A stretch of 64,000 nucleotides of DNA from Flagellimonas amphidinii (GCF_013090115.1 NZ_JABFNN010000045.1:1-64000), one strand, 5' to 3'. Positions 1-7,387 are shown, numbered from the stretch's first letter. Numbers and translations are program-made. The notes: generated by a model not told the origin, from the letters alone.

Positions 1-474
1 CTCAAAATCATGGCTGGTTCTATAATCCGTACCACGATCGTTGTAGGCCTCAAATTTTGTGGCCAAGTAACAAGGTGCAGAAAAAACAGTAATTTGTTGT
101 CCTTTAACCTCGATATGTTGTAAGTTTTCAAAACCAATTTTATACCAGGTATTTGAAGGGCCAATGGAACTATCTTCCGCAGGCATAATGTCAATGGCGA
201 TATTATTATATAGATAGCTGCAAATCGACTTTCCTTCTGGATTTGGGCTAAACCCTAATTCCGCTAAGCGTTCCTGCATTTTTACCCAATCAGCATAATT
301 CAGCAGGTTTATAGTAAGGTCGACATCGGCAGTAGGTCGTATTTCATCCGATGATGGATCATCTGTATATAGACTTACAACCGCACCACCTACAAATACC
401 ATCTGTTCGTTGAGTTCTTTTAGTGCCTCTGCTACTTCTGCAACAATCGCAATATTTATGACTTTATTTTCCAT
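1..474 (-). CDS. AbiEii-like nucleotidyltransferase (partial, C-terminus outside window)
   Basis: I read this from the minus strand: ATG at 474, open to the window edge (158 codons visible). The protein shows the nucleotidyltransferase-fold signature: a glycine-rich turn with a following serine (VGGAVVS, about residues 28-34), then the metal-binding Asp-x-Asp in ADVDL (Asp50 and Asp52). A later basic/acidic segment (ATKFEAYNDRG, DYRTSHDFE) fits the K-A-R-D-D pattern of AbiEii/DUF6036-type proteins. Known AbiEii toxins modify tRNA or other substrates with NTPs, but many relatives have unknown targets. The start overlaps the end of the upstream winged-helix gene by 11 bp, so the two are almost certainly co-transcribed and translationally coupled. 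The module is probably a toxin-antitoxin or phage-defence type system. The family call is good; the function is inference. Confidence 0.85.
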   Translation of the reverse strand, partial: MENKVINIAIVAEVAEALKELNEQMVFVGGAVVSLYTDDPSSDEIRPTADVDLTINLLNYADWVKMQERLAELGFSPNPEGKSICSYLYNNIAIDIMPAEDSSIGPSNTWYKIGFENLQHIEVKGQQITVFSAPCYLATKFEAYNDRGTDYRTSHDFE

Positions 475-988
475 CTAAAATTCTGGCTTTTAGCTCTTTT
501 ATTGCAATTTCTTTTTCGCGCGCCCTTCCCACCCTTATTGCATCCACCAATGCCAATAGTTCATAAAGCATCAAATCATTTTGCACGGCCTTGGTTACAG
601 AGGAATATAAGGGTATGATGCTCTGCCCACGTGCAGTTCCCCTGCCAGACGGCCAAACATAATTTTCATTACTTCGAATCAAGTCTTTTAGCGGTGGTGC
701 AGAATGTGCTGTTGGAACTCCTCTTACGATAGGGCCTGGCTGCTGCGGAAATACATAGCGTATGCCATATTGCAAAAACTCCATAAGTGCAAGACGGAAT
801 ACTTTTTTGCCGGACATATCCAATAAACCAGCATACTTGGAACGCGCCAGCGACTTACTGATTTCAGATTGACTGATATGAAGGTTGTCGGCCATGGATG
901 TTTGATGCCATGATTCGTCTTCATACGTAGATATCTTGAGTAATACTACGATGTCATGGGGACTCATAACTTGCTTAGAACTTCTCAC
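464..988 (-). CDS. winged-helix regulator/antitoxin partner of the AbiEii-like protein
   Basis: A 174-aa protein if the GTG at 988 is used, or 167 aa from the ATG at 967; the sequence does not decide between them. The N-terminal 60 residues look like a MarR-type winged helix-turn-helix (recognition-helix-like stretch HISQSEISKSLARS around residues 41-54). The rest has a charged C-terminal helix (about residues 140-170) and no recognised catalytic motif. It precedes and overlaps the nucleotidyltransferase gene, the usual order for an antitoxin/autoregulator before its toxin. Two copies of a 24-bp palindrome lie just upstream (996-1019 and 1061-1084), the expected arrangement for an autorepressor that binds as dimers. 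The antitoxin role is inferred from context. Confidence 0.75.
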   Translation of the reverse strand: MRSSKQVMSPHDIVVLLKISTYEDESWHQTSMADNLHISQSEISKSLARSKYAGLLDMSGKKVFRLALMEFLQYGIRYVFPQQPGPIVRGVPTAHSAPPLKDLIRSNENYVWPSGRGTARGQSIIPLYSSVTKAVQNDLMLYELLALVDAIRVGRAREKEIAIKELKARILDGK

Positions 989-995
989 TATTATA

Positions 996-1019
996 TATTC
1001 TATATTCGAATATGTAATA
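996..1019. promoter_or_regulatory. palindromic operator copy 1 of the AbiEii-like module
   Basis: Left arm TATTCTATATTC, right arm GAATATGTAATA. It differs from the perfect copy at 1061-1084 in two bases of the right arm. It sits 7 bp upstream of the GTG start of the winged-helix gene, so a bound protein would block transcription of the module. The binding protein is inferred. Confidence 0.7.
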
Positions 1020-1060
1020 TTATAAATTATTTATCTATAAATCAATTGTGTATGAAAAAA

Positions 1061-1084
1061 TATTCTATATTCGAATATAGAATA
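1061..1084. promoter_or_regulatory. palindromic operator copy 2 (perfect inverted repeat)
   Basis: Left arm TATTCTATATTC and right arm GAATATAGAATA are exact reverse complements with no spacer (12-bp arms). The start is 65 bp from the start of copy 1, roughly six helical turns. That puts both sites on a similar face of the DNA and would allow cooperative binding. Confidence 0.75.
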
Positions 1085-1804
1085 TATGCAAAATCTATGC
1101 ATTTTATCCAAGCGATTGCGCATTTTCATTTATTTTATCAAACCATATTACCCCTATCATACCTGACACAACCCAAGTTTCGTTGAATTTGGGTTAAGTT
1201 TTACTACTGTGCTGATAATCTCTATGACAAACTAATATGATTCTATTTGATATTAAATAGCTCTATGTAGAATGACCAAAGGTTCGTTTTTCATAAAATT
1301 TAAGAATTCATTCTAGATGAGTCGATTTAGTAGAATTTAGTGAACTCCAAAAGCACTCAGGGTTTACATTTTTTGTCCTGCGAGCAGGACGAAGAAGGTA
1401 AAGCAAGAGGGTAACACGCTAAAGCGAGGCTACGTTTTTTAGTTAATTGGTTTTCAACTGATTATGAAAATTAAAAAAGTTTTGAGAAAAAGTTTTTACT
1501 GTAAAAACCTTGAGAAGCCCAGTAAACACTGAAAAAGTTTACTGTAAAAAATATTATTTGTTGCAATTTGTTTCCATTTGAAAGGTCTTTTTGAACGGAT
1601 TTAATTTGATAGTGTTTATTTCTATTTGAAGAGTGTAGTGAGAAAAAATTGAAATGGAAAGATTACAGTAAATACAGAGAAAGTGCGCCCTAATTCGATT
1701 TTACTTTACGCTTAGCTACCGGTACGTTATAAAATCGAAACAGGATCCATGCGCAAGTTGATATGGAAATATTTTACCTCCAAATTCCAAGTTGTCTTTA
1801 CTCC
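1085..1804. other. gene-free intergenic stretch with several inverted repeats
   Basis: No credible gene is seen on either strand across about 720 bp. It contains AACCCAA/TTGGGTT arms (1170-1195), a GTCCTGC/GCAGGAC hairpin (1375-1390), two direct copies of a GAAAAAGTTT..ACTGTAAAAA element (about 1486-1507 and 1530-1549) with a reversed echo near 1663-1672, and a 46-bp imperfect palindrome (1694-1739). The region is AT-rich. It looks like worn mobile or repeat DNA left of the secreted-protein gene. Confidence 0.55.
1694..1739. repeat. 46-bp imperfect palindrome with perfect 10-bp outer arms
   Basis: Outer arms TTCGATTTTA and TAAAATCGAA are exact complements. The centre carries TACCGGTA, itself palindromic. 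It lies 66 bp downstream of the stop of the minus-strand secreted-protein gene. It could act as a terminator or be the remnant of a mobile-element end. No poly-U tract clearly marks it as a terminator. Confidence 0.5.
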
Positions 1805-3526
1805 TTACTTTTCCAATTGAAAGGCACCTATTTTTGTGGAATAATTATCTCCATTTTCTTTAAAATAGTCGCCAACATACCAAATGGTCATATCATCGCT
1901 TGGATCTATGGCTGTCTGCGTATAGTCTTCCCATCGGAGTGTGTTGGTTTGGGATGCTTCTCCGTTTACAAGGATAACCTCTTTCATGGTTAAAACTCCG
2001 GGTTTATCCCCAGAAAGTCGTCCTGCAAAACGTTGCCCGGGAAATTCTGATGCACTTCCATAGGAATAACCAATACCAATGTTTCCTTTGGCGTCCATGG
2101 CCGGGCTCGCCATCCATCTATATGCCACATCTGGAGCAAAAGTACCTTGTTGATAGAGTTTTACATTTCGTTTATCATCCAACCAAAATTCATACCAGCG
2201 CACTCCTCCACTAAGTTCAGTATTTACCGAATGTACAGCAACGATGGACTCCCTATCGCCAATTTTCCGATACACTAAACGTGACATGATTTTGTCTCCT
2301 TGGGAATCCAATCGTACCTCTGTTCCCGGTTGGGGAACGCAACTTGTCAACTGCCCGCCACAAAGATAACTGTAGGGTTCCACAGTAATCTTCTCTGGAC
2401 CCTCAAGCTTCGTTTTTGTAGGGTCTTCCCAGTCCACATGATACTTCCAAACATAAATACCGTCATCTTCCAAAATCCCTTCCAATTGGGTGCCGCCGGT
2501 GCCCATCATAATGTTGGGTGAACCAAGTGGAGGGGTTTGCGTTCCATCGAGATCGGCATTGATAACAAAATTTATATCCTGAAGTATAAAAGATTGTTCG
2601 GTGGCCTTTTCTCCTTTGAGCATTTTTTCTCGATCTACTACATAGGCATGTCGCTCATTTACGTGGTCTCCAGTGCTGGTTGTGGTGTAATACCCATTGG
2701 GCCATACTGCTGGGCGTGGATAATCTGGAAATAAATCTCGTTTAAATTCGTAACGATAGTAGGTGCCAAACGGGTCGGAACTAGTGCTTATGGCATAGCA
2801 CATACAAAATGAACCATCAAGTTTGGATGGCTTTTGTCTTTCTTCTTCGTAATTTTTGGATGGAACATAAAGCTGAGCAGCCTTTCCGGGCTGATCTAGT
2901 CGTGCCGCAATACGATCAGTTCTTGAAGGCATACGCCTAAATGTGGGCATAACAATAAGCCATCTATCGGCCAACTGATCGTAACGAACCACCGCATCCC
3001 CATTATTGATTCTTTCGCAGGGGCCACCAAAACCTTTAAAAACTGTATTGGTGTTCACGGGACCGTAAAGTACTTTTCCTGAAGTATCATATTTTTTACC
3101 TTTTTTGGCAAAAATGGCCATCCTACCATTTACGGTTTGCATAATATGGTTGGGGCCAACAGCCAGCGAGTTGTCCGAGGGATTTCGTAGGTTGGCTTCC
3201 CCATGGGGTCCTTTAAAACCAAACCCAAGACCATCAAAACTAGTTAATAGTTTTGGGGGATTTTTACTTCCATGAAAGGTTTGTTCCACAAAATTCTGTT
3301 TGGAAAGGTCATTGTTGCCAGAAGAACCATCAAAAGTATTGCTGCCAAATCCCAATCCAGATTTAAGATATGTATTGGTACTTCTCAAAACTATATCGGC
3401 AGATACAAGGGGTTCTGAAGTGTCATATTGTAAGGGTTCATAATTATCGATGTTTTTTGGGGATGTATTTTGGGCGATACAAGTTAAGCTCAAAAACAAG
3501 AAAAAGGCAAATAGAAAATTTTTCAT
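1805..3526 (-). CDS. secreted protein of unknown function, probably beta-propeller-like
   Basis: 573 aa from ATG 3526. I preferred this over the longer reading frame because it opens directly onto a clean Sec signal peptide (MKNFLFAFFLFLSLTCIAQ, cleavage near residue 19). The body contains stretches typical of uncharacterised secreted proteins: NPSDNSLAVGPNHIMQ, a DRWLIVMPTF strand, CYAISTSSDPFGTYYRYEF and RWMASPAMDAKGNIGIGYS. Their alternation of strands and turns suggests a BNR/propeller-type fold. No catalytic motif is obvious. I see no T9SS C-terminal sorting domain (the protein ends in YSTKIGAFQLEK), so periplasmic or Sec-only export is likely. It is not in an obvious operon. The function is unknown. 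Confidence 0.8.
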   Translation of the reverse strand: MKNFLFAFFLFLSLTCIAQNTSPKNIDNYEPLQYDTSEPLVSADIVLRSTNTYLKSGLGFGSNTFDGSSGNNDLSKQNFVEQTFHGSKNPPKLLTSFDGLGFGFKGPHGEANLRNPSDNSLAVGPNHIMQTVNGRMAIFAKKGKKYDTSGKVLYGPVNTNTVFKGFGGPCERINNGDAVVRYDQLADRWLIVMPTFRRMPSRTDRIAARLDQPGKAAQLYVPSKNYEEERQKPSKLDGSFCMCYAISTSSDPFGTYYRYEFKRDLFPDYPRPAVWPNGYYTTTSTGDHVNERHAYVVDREKMLKGEKATEQSFILQDINFVINADLDGTQTPPLGSPNIMMGTGGTQLEGILEDDGIYVWKYHVDWEDPTKTKLEGPEKITVEPYSYLCGGQLTSCVPQPGTEVRLDSQGDKIMSRLVYRKIGDRESIVAVHSVNTELSGGVRWYEFWLDDKRNVKLYQQGTFAPDVAYRWMASPAMDAKGNIGIGYSYGSASEFPGQRFAGRLSGDKPGVLTMKEVILVNGEASQTNTLRWEDYTQTAIDPSDDMTIWYVGDYFKENGDNYSTKIGAFQLEK

Positions 3527-3739
3527 AATGGTATAGGAGGCTTTTCTAAATTGTTGCTTCAATATATCAACATTCTCTACCCGATTAAAATAGATTGTTA
3601 CCACATACTGGTACTATGTTGACGGATTCTCCAAATATCAGAATAAATCTTTTTTACAATTTATTGGTGTAGAACTTAATAGTGATGGAGTTTAAACACA
3701 GGTTAGGAAATATGGCAAGAATAACCTGCCAAGGTGATA

Positions 3740-4081
3740 TTAAGATAAACCGGCTTTATCCAAAATTTGTTCTTTTACTTTATCCAAAAACTCCGCCTCT
3801 TCGTGTGGAATTAGTTGTGCGGCCATTTCCAGAACAGAAAGGATATTCACATCGGGCTCAACAATGTCTCCGTGGTTGCCCAAGTTAGGATTGTCCAAGG
3901 CCAAAATACAAACGTTGATGAGCGACTCCAACTTAAAAAGTAGGTCTCGATAGCCTTTAAACTTTAGGTGGGTAGCACTAAAATCCCTTTTCTGGGCAGT
4001 TAACGAACCAAAATAAGCTTGTAGAGGGAGGTCTAGGTTTTCTACCAGTACTTTGTGGAAATCTTGTTTTTTATCACGCAT
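3740..4081 (-). CDS. small helical protein of unknown function, divergent from an XRE regulator
   Basis: 113 aa from the ATG at 4081. A TTG at 4102 would add seven residues but falls inside an operator-like repeat, so ATG is preferred. The protein is soluble, charged and predicted to be mainly helical (e.g. KFKGYRDLLFKLESLINVCILAL). It has no signal peptide or recognised domain. It is transcribed away from the XRE gene at 4176, and the 94-bp spacer is filled with TTGTC/GACAA inverted repeats, so the two are probably co-regulated by the XRE protein. It could be an effector or toxin-like partner or an ordinary target gene. I do not recognise the family. Confidence 0.65.
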   Translation of the reverse strand: MRDKKQDFHKVLVENLDLPLQAYFGSLTAQKRDFSATHLKFKGYRDLLFKLESLINVCILALDNPNLGNHGDIVEPDVNILSVLEMAAQLIPHEEAEFLDKVKEQILDKAGLS

Positions 4082-4168
4082 TGTCAATTTTTTATACGAC
4101 AAATGTATCTAAAAAAAACAATTTGTCAAACTTTTGTATGACAAAAATGTCACACGATAAGTTGACAT
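4080..4168. promoter_or_regulatory. array of three inverted repeats between divergent genes
   Basis: Three dyads share a TGTC/GACA core: ATTGTC (4080-4085) with GACAAAT (4098-4104); TTTGTCA (4122-4128) with TGACAAA (4139-4145), a perfect 7-bp pair; ATGTCA (4147-4152) with TGACAT (4163-4168), a perfect 6-bp pair. They fill the space between the 113-aa gene and the XRE gene and overlap the likely promoters of both. This is the layout expected for an autoregulating XRE repressor. The binding itself is inferred. Confidence 0.7.
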
Positions 4169-4175
4169 TTGTTTT

Positions 4176-4391
4176 GTGACTAAAGAGGAACTTAAACAAA
4201 AAGTAGGCGAGCGTATTGTTGAATTACGCGCTCGCAAGGGGTGGAGTCAATCAGATTTGGCCAGAGCTTGCGGGAAAGACCGCCAAGCTATGGAGAAACT
4301 AGAAAATGGTAAGGTAAACCCAACATTGTATACGTTACTTGAGGTTGCCAAAGCTCTGGAAGTAAGACTATCCGAATTACTAGATTTTTAA
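4176..4391 (+). CDS. XRE-family helix-turn-helix transcriptional regulator
   Basis: 71 aa with a GTG start at 4176; no upstream in-frame ATG exists and the next Met is internal, so GTG is the likely start. The whole protein is one Cro/C1-type domain: RIVELRARKGWSQSDLARAC (helices 1-2), recognition helix KDRQAMEKLENGKV, then NPTLYTLLEVAKALEV and an SELLDF tail typical of single-domain regulators. It faces the 113-aa gene across the repeat array at 4080-4168. It is followed within a few bases by a hairpin terminator shared with the tmRNA gene. It probably represses itself and the divergent gene. Confidence 0.9.
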   Translation: MTKEELKQKVGERIVELRARKGWSQSDLARACGKDRQAMEKLENGKVNPTLYTLLEVAKALEVRLSELLDF

Positions 4392-4394
4392 AAC

Positions 4395-4421
4395 AAAAAG
4401 CTACCCTAAGAGTAGCTTTTT
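4395..4421. terminator. bidirectional hairpin terminator between XRE gene and tmRNA
   Basis: AAAAAGCTAC and GTAGCTTTTT arms around a 7-nt loop, with A-tract and T-tract on either side. It serves the XRE gene on the plus strand and the tmRNA on the minus strand. Confidence 0.8.
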
Positions 4422-4425
4422 GTAG

Positions 4426-4822
4426 TGGAGCCGGAGGGATTCGAACCCTCGTCCAAACAAGCAATCTTATTGCTTTCTACATGCTTAGTTTTTGTTCGGT
4501 TTTTGTGGTATGGCTGACCAAAAACCGCCTACCATACCCTTAGCTTCTTTAGTTTTACACCCTTACCGAAGCTGTAAAAGTGCTATGTTGACTTTTATGG
4601 TGCCCCTAAAAAGGTCGCCATCAACAAGGGCTACCAAGGGACATTCAGCTTTCCCGCCTTGCGGGACTAGGCCAGGACTTACTATAATTCAGTCAATTAG
4701 GCAGCTAAAGCGTAGTTATTTTCGCCATTTAAAAAGGTTGAAATAGAGATTTACGAGCATTAATTTCATAGCTCGACATGCTTACAATTCAATTGGTCTT
4801 GCTGTCAAAACCAGTCGGCCCC
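4426..4822 (-). ncRNA. ssrA: transfer-messenger RNA (tmRNA, SsrA)
   Basis: About 397 nt. The 5' end reads GGGGCCGACTGGTTTTGACA and pairs with the 3' CGGCTCC acceptor. The 3' part carries the T-arm GAGGGTTCGAATCCCTC, so both halves of the tRNA-like domain are present; CCA is not encoded. The mRNA-like segment (minus strand, 4726 to 4697) encodes GENNYALAA followed by TAA, a Bacteroidota-type proteolysis tag. tmRNA rescues stalled ribosomes with SmpB and marks the truncated product for ClpXP. The gene is transcribed towards the XRE gene and ends at the shared terminator. Ends are assigned from the pairing and may be off by one or two bases. Confidence 0.97.
4697..4726 (-). other. tmRNA tag-peptide reading frame
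   Basis: GGC GAA AAT AAC TAC GCT TTA GCT GCC TAA encodes GENNYALAA and stop. The C-terminal ALAA is the ClpX/ClpP degron. This supports both the tmRNA call and the Bacteroidota assignment. Confidence 0.95.
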
Positions 4823-4863
4823 ATAATGAGATAGCAAATCGTTGATTTGCGTAATCGAATTAC

Positions 4864-4884
4864 GTCCCGAATGTGTTTCGGGAC
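4864..4884. repeat. hairpin upstream of tmRNA
   Basis: GTCCCGAA and TTCGGGAC are perfect 8-bp arms with a 5-nt loop, 42 bp upstream of the tmRNA 5' end. A second dyad, GCAAATC/GATTTGC, lies at 4834-4850. They may be processing or regulatory elements of the tmRNA leader; the role is unknown. Confidence 0.45.
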
Positions 4885-4924
4885 CTCATAACCCATTTCT
4901 CATTTTTTTATCAAAGAACAATAG

Positions 4925-5012
4925 TATTTTTGCGGGCGTTGCCCCTTTTCGTTTACAACTTCAAGGGGTCGGGCTATCGGCTGTACACGGTACTTGCCTC
5001 TATCCCTAACGC
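4925..5012 (+). ncRNA. candidate structured RNA or intergenic repeat behind a TAnnTTTG box
   Basis: TATTTTTG (4925-4932) matches the Bacteroidota -7 element, though I see no good -33 TTG. Directly after it is a structured segment: outer pairing GCGTT (4936-4940) with AACGC (5008-5012), inner pairing GCCCCTT (4941-4947) with AAGGGG..GGGC (about 4963-4974). From memory, similar GGGCGTT...GGTCGGGC...CCCTAACGC segments occur in other flavobacterial intergenic regions; I cannot verify that here. It may be a small RNA, a leader of the next gene, or a dispersed repeat. Confidence 0.4.
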
Positions 5013-5114
5013 AGCTTGCAAAGGTATTCCAAAAACTGTTCCGAAAAAAGTTTTGCATACCAAAGCTTAAATGTTATGTTTGTCACAAAAGATAAATAAA
5101 AAGTTATAAAATTG

Positions 5115-6320
5115 ATGAAATTCGGAATCATACGAGAGCGTAAGAACCCCCCAGACCGTAGAGTGGTGTTGTCGCCGGCCATGTGCCAAAATGTCCTTGC
5201 CAAGTTCCCAGAAGCACAGATTATAGTGGAGACTTCTCCAATAAGGGTCTTTAAAGATGAAGAATATAAAGCAGAGGGGTTTTCTGTGGTAGAGGATATA
5301 AACTCTTGCGATGTGCTACTTGGCGTAAAGGAGGTGCCGATTGAGGCTTTGGTTCCCAGCAAAAAATATTTTTTCTTTTCACACACCATAAAAAAACAAC
5401 CTTATAATCGGGATTTATTAAGGGCAATTTTGGACAAAAAAATAGAGTTGTACGATCATGAGGTCATTACCAACCCAAAGGGGCAACGATTGGTGGCCTT
5501 TGGCCGCTATGCGGGAATTGTTGGAGCTTACAATGGAGTAAGAACCTATGGTTTAAAGTATGGTCTGTTTGATCTGCCCAAGGCAGAGACCCTAAAGGAC
5601 CAACAAGCCTTGATTGGGGAATTAAGGAAAGTTCAATTGCCAAATATTAAGATTTTGCTTACCGGTAGGGGCCGTGTGGGCAATGGAGCCCGAGAAATGT
5701 TGGACGCAATGGACATTAAGAGGGTGACAGTTTCAGAATTTCTTCAAAACTCATTTGATGAACCTGTTTATTGCCAGATTGATGCTTCAGAATACAATAA
5801 AAGAAAAGATGGGGTTCGTGGAAATAAGGCCAATTTTTTTGCCCACCCAGAAGAATATAAATCCAATTTCTTTCGGTTTGCCAAAGTAACAGATTTCTAC
5901 ATAGCAGGTCATTTTTATGGAGATGGTGCGCCCTATCTGTATACCCGGGAAGATGCCAAACATCCAGATTTTAAAATAAAGGTTGTGGCTGATATAAGTT
6001 GCGATATAGATGGACCTGTTGCTACCACCATTCGCCCGTCTACCATTGCCGATCCCATTTATGGGTACCATGCCGCATCAGAAAAAGAGATTGATTTTAA
6101 GGATAAAGATGCCGTAGCCGTAATGGCAGTGGATAACCTTCCAGCAGAACTGCCAAGGGATGCAAGTGATGGTTTTGGGGAGGCCTTTGCCAAATATGTG
6201 ATTCCAGCTTTTTTCAATAATGACAAGGATGGTATCCTGGAACGTGCCAGAATGACCCTAAATGGGAAGTTGACCGAACGCTACGCCTACCTTCGGGATT
6301 TTGTGGATGGGCTTGAATAA
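5115..6320 (+). CDS. NAD(P)-dependent dehydrogenase of the alanine/saccharopine dehydrogenase (AlaDH/PNT, LYS1-like) family
   Basis: 401 aa from ATG 5115, rather than the TTG one codon upstream. The N-terminus MKFGIIRERKNPPDRRVVLSP is the AlaDH/PNT N-terminal domain with its Arg/Lys-rich substrate site. Other signs are VLLGVKEVP, a histidine in FFSHTIKKQPYN (about residues 92-103), and a Rossmann segment KILLTGRGRVGNGAREML (about residues 179-196). The C-terminal DISCDIDGPVATTIRPSTIADPIY is typical of lysine-forming saccharopine dehydrogenases (LYS1). Flavobacterial homologues are usually left as generic oxidoreductases. The substrate is uncertain: saccharopine/lysine metabolism is favoured over alanine. 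It stands alone after the structured repeat. Confidence 0.85.
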   Translation: MKFGIIRERKNPPDRRVVLSPAMCQNVLAKFPEAQIIVETSPIRVFKDEEYKAEGFSVVEDINSCDVLLGVKEVPIEALVPSKKYFFFSHTIKKQPYNRDLLRAILDKKIELYDHEVITNPKGQRLVAFGRYAGIVGAYNGVRTYGLKYGLFDLPKAETLKDQQALIGELRKVQLPNIKILLTGRGRVGNGAREMLDAMDIKRVTVSEFLQNSFDEPVYCQIDASEYNKRKDGVRGNKANFFAHPEEYKSNFFRFAKVTDFYIAGHFYGDGAPYLYTREDAKHPDFKIKVVADISCDIDGPVATTIRPSTIADPIYGYHAASEKEIDFKDKDAVAVMAVDNLPAELPRDASDGFGEAFAKYVIPAFFNNDKDGILERARMTLNGKLTERYAYLRDFVDGLE

Positions 6321-6378
6321 CAGCTCTTAGTCGAAATGTTAAGTTCAGACCTCTTCGGTATGTTATTTTTTTGTTATC

Positions 6379-6681
6379 TTGGACTTTCCTATTAGCGCCA
6401 AACTTGTGAAATTCAATTGGTTAATATCTGGAGACACCAATCCAGCCGTTAAAAAGGCCTGTATAGATCTAGAATACCATCTTAGGCCTAAAATTACCAA
6501 GTTCCTCCTTTCCAAATTGGATAGTGAGTGTTGTGGTGATTTTTCCTGCTTCCATTTTGATGTGGATATGGATAATCAATGGGTTTCCATATCAGAAAAA
6601 ACTCCAAAAGAGTATATCGATAAACTTCAAGCTGAATTTCATCAAGCAATCAACGGATCTCCGTTCTTTTCTGTAGCGTGA
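6379..6681 (+). CDS. small hypothetical protein with TTG start
   Basis: 100 aa read from a TTG at 6379; there is no ATG between the upstream in-frame stop and this codon. The composition looks like a real soluble protein: CCGDFSCFHFDVDMDNQWVS, then a predicted helix KEYIDKLQAEFHQAI. A Cys-Cys and Cys-containing core is notable, but there is no known motif. It follows the dehydrogenase on the same strand by 58 bp and could be co-transcribed. Lack of an ATG leaves open a decayed gene. I do not recognise it. Confidence 0.45.
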   Translation: MDFPISAKLVKFNWLISGDTNPAVKKACIDLEYHLRPKITKFLLSKLDSECCGDFSCFHFDVDMDNQWVSISEKTPKEYIDKLQAEFHQAINGSPFFSVA

Positions 6682-6721
6682 TTCAAACGGGAATAAAAAG
6701 GAAAATACATCTAAGATGATA

Positions 6722-7369
6722 TCATTGCCTTATCCATTTGAAAATCATAAAGATAATCCATAAAAACAATCCAAAGGCCAAGGTCATCAAATAAGCATAA
6801 GGATGGTCAAGACTTCCAAGGATTCCCGATAAAAGATGTTTGGGATTGAATAAAATGTCCCATGAATTGAAACGCAAAAATCGTCCCAGATAAATTCCAT
6901 ATCCGCTCAGAATGCATATGAACAAAACAATGGGTTGGATGCGCTTTTTAGATAAGTATGGAGTTAAGAGCTCTACGAAATCTGTAAGGGAGAGTGTGAA
7001 AAGTAAGAGTCCATTACTTGCAAAGGCGAATACCATGAATAGGTCAAACCAGGTCCAATTAGAATATAGATTGTGTAGATGGATGATATCCGTAATGAGA
7101 TAAGGTGCATTTGGCAGTAGCAATAACCATAAAATAAATATGATGTATTTGGAAGGCCGTTTAATGCCAATTGTTTCATGGAACAAGACAAGCTGAGTTA
7201 TGGTGTATGGAATGGTTGCTAAAAAAAGGTTCCATACCAAAAAGGAATAGAAAAAAGTTCCTGTAATTATGATACGTAGACCTAACAATAAAGCCAGAAA
7301 ACCTAGCAAAAGAATCAAAGGATAGTATGATTGTAAAATAAAACGGATTAAAAATTTAATTTTAAACAT
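6722..7369 (-). CDS. DUF1361 family integral membrane protein
   Basis: 215 aa, almost entirely hydrophobic, with about six predicted transmembrane helices (e.g. residues 15-35, 40-62, 76-95, 109-130, 145-165, 190-212). The family hallmarks are visible: FLVWNLFLATIPY, LLPNAPYLITDIIHL, WFDLF and GIYLGRFLRFNSWD. The role of DUF1361 is unknown. It is read in the same direction as creD upstream, but a hairpin terminator lies in the 64-bp gap, so it probably has its own promoter. Confidence 0.88.
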   Translation of the reverse strand: MFKIKFLIRFILQSYYPLILLLGFLALLLGLRIIITGTFFYSFLVWNLFLATIPYTITQLVLFHETIGIKRPSKYIIFILWLLLLPNAPYLITDIIHLHNLYSNWTWFDLFMVFAFASNGLLLFTLSLTDFVELLTPYLSKKRIQPIVLFICILSGYGIYLGRFLRFNSWDILFNPKHLLSGILGSLDHPYAYLMTLAFGLFLWIIFMIFKWIRQ

Positions 7370-7387
7370 CTGAAAGATTTACAGGTT

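Noticed and set aside
956..1186. A 76-codon plus-strand frame across the palindromic operators
   Set aside because: It is AT-rich, overlaps the operators and the start of the winged-helix gene, and has no protein-like features.
1375..1445. A short plus-strand tail resembling a basic peptide
   Set aside because: There is no start or extended frame; I treat it as decayed or non-coding repeat DNA rather than a gene.
1763..1993. A 76-codon plus-strand frame
   Set aside because: It overlaps the 3' end of the secreted-protein gene on the other strand and looks like its complement.
4492..4746. An 84-codon open frame on the plus strand
   Set aside because: It lies wholly inside the tmRNA gene on the other strand, which is supported by pairing ends and the tag sequence.
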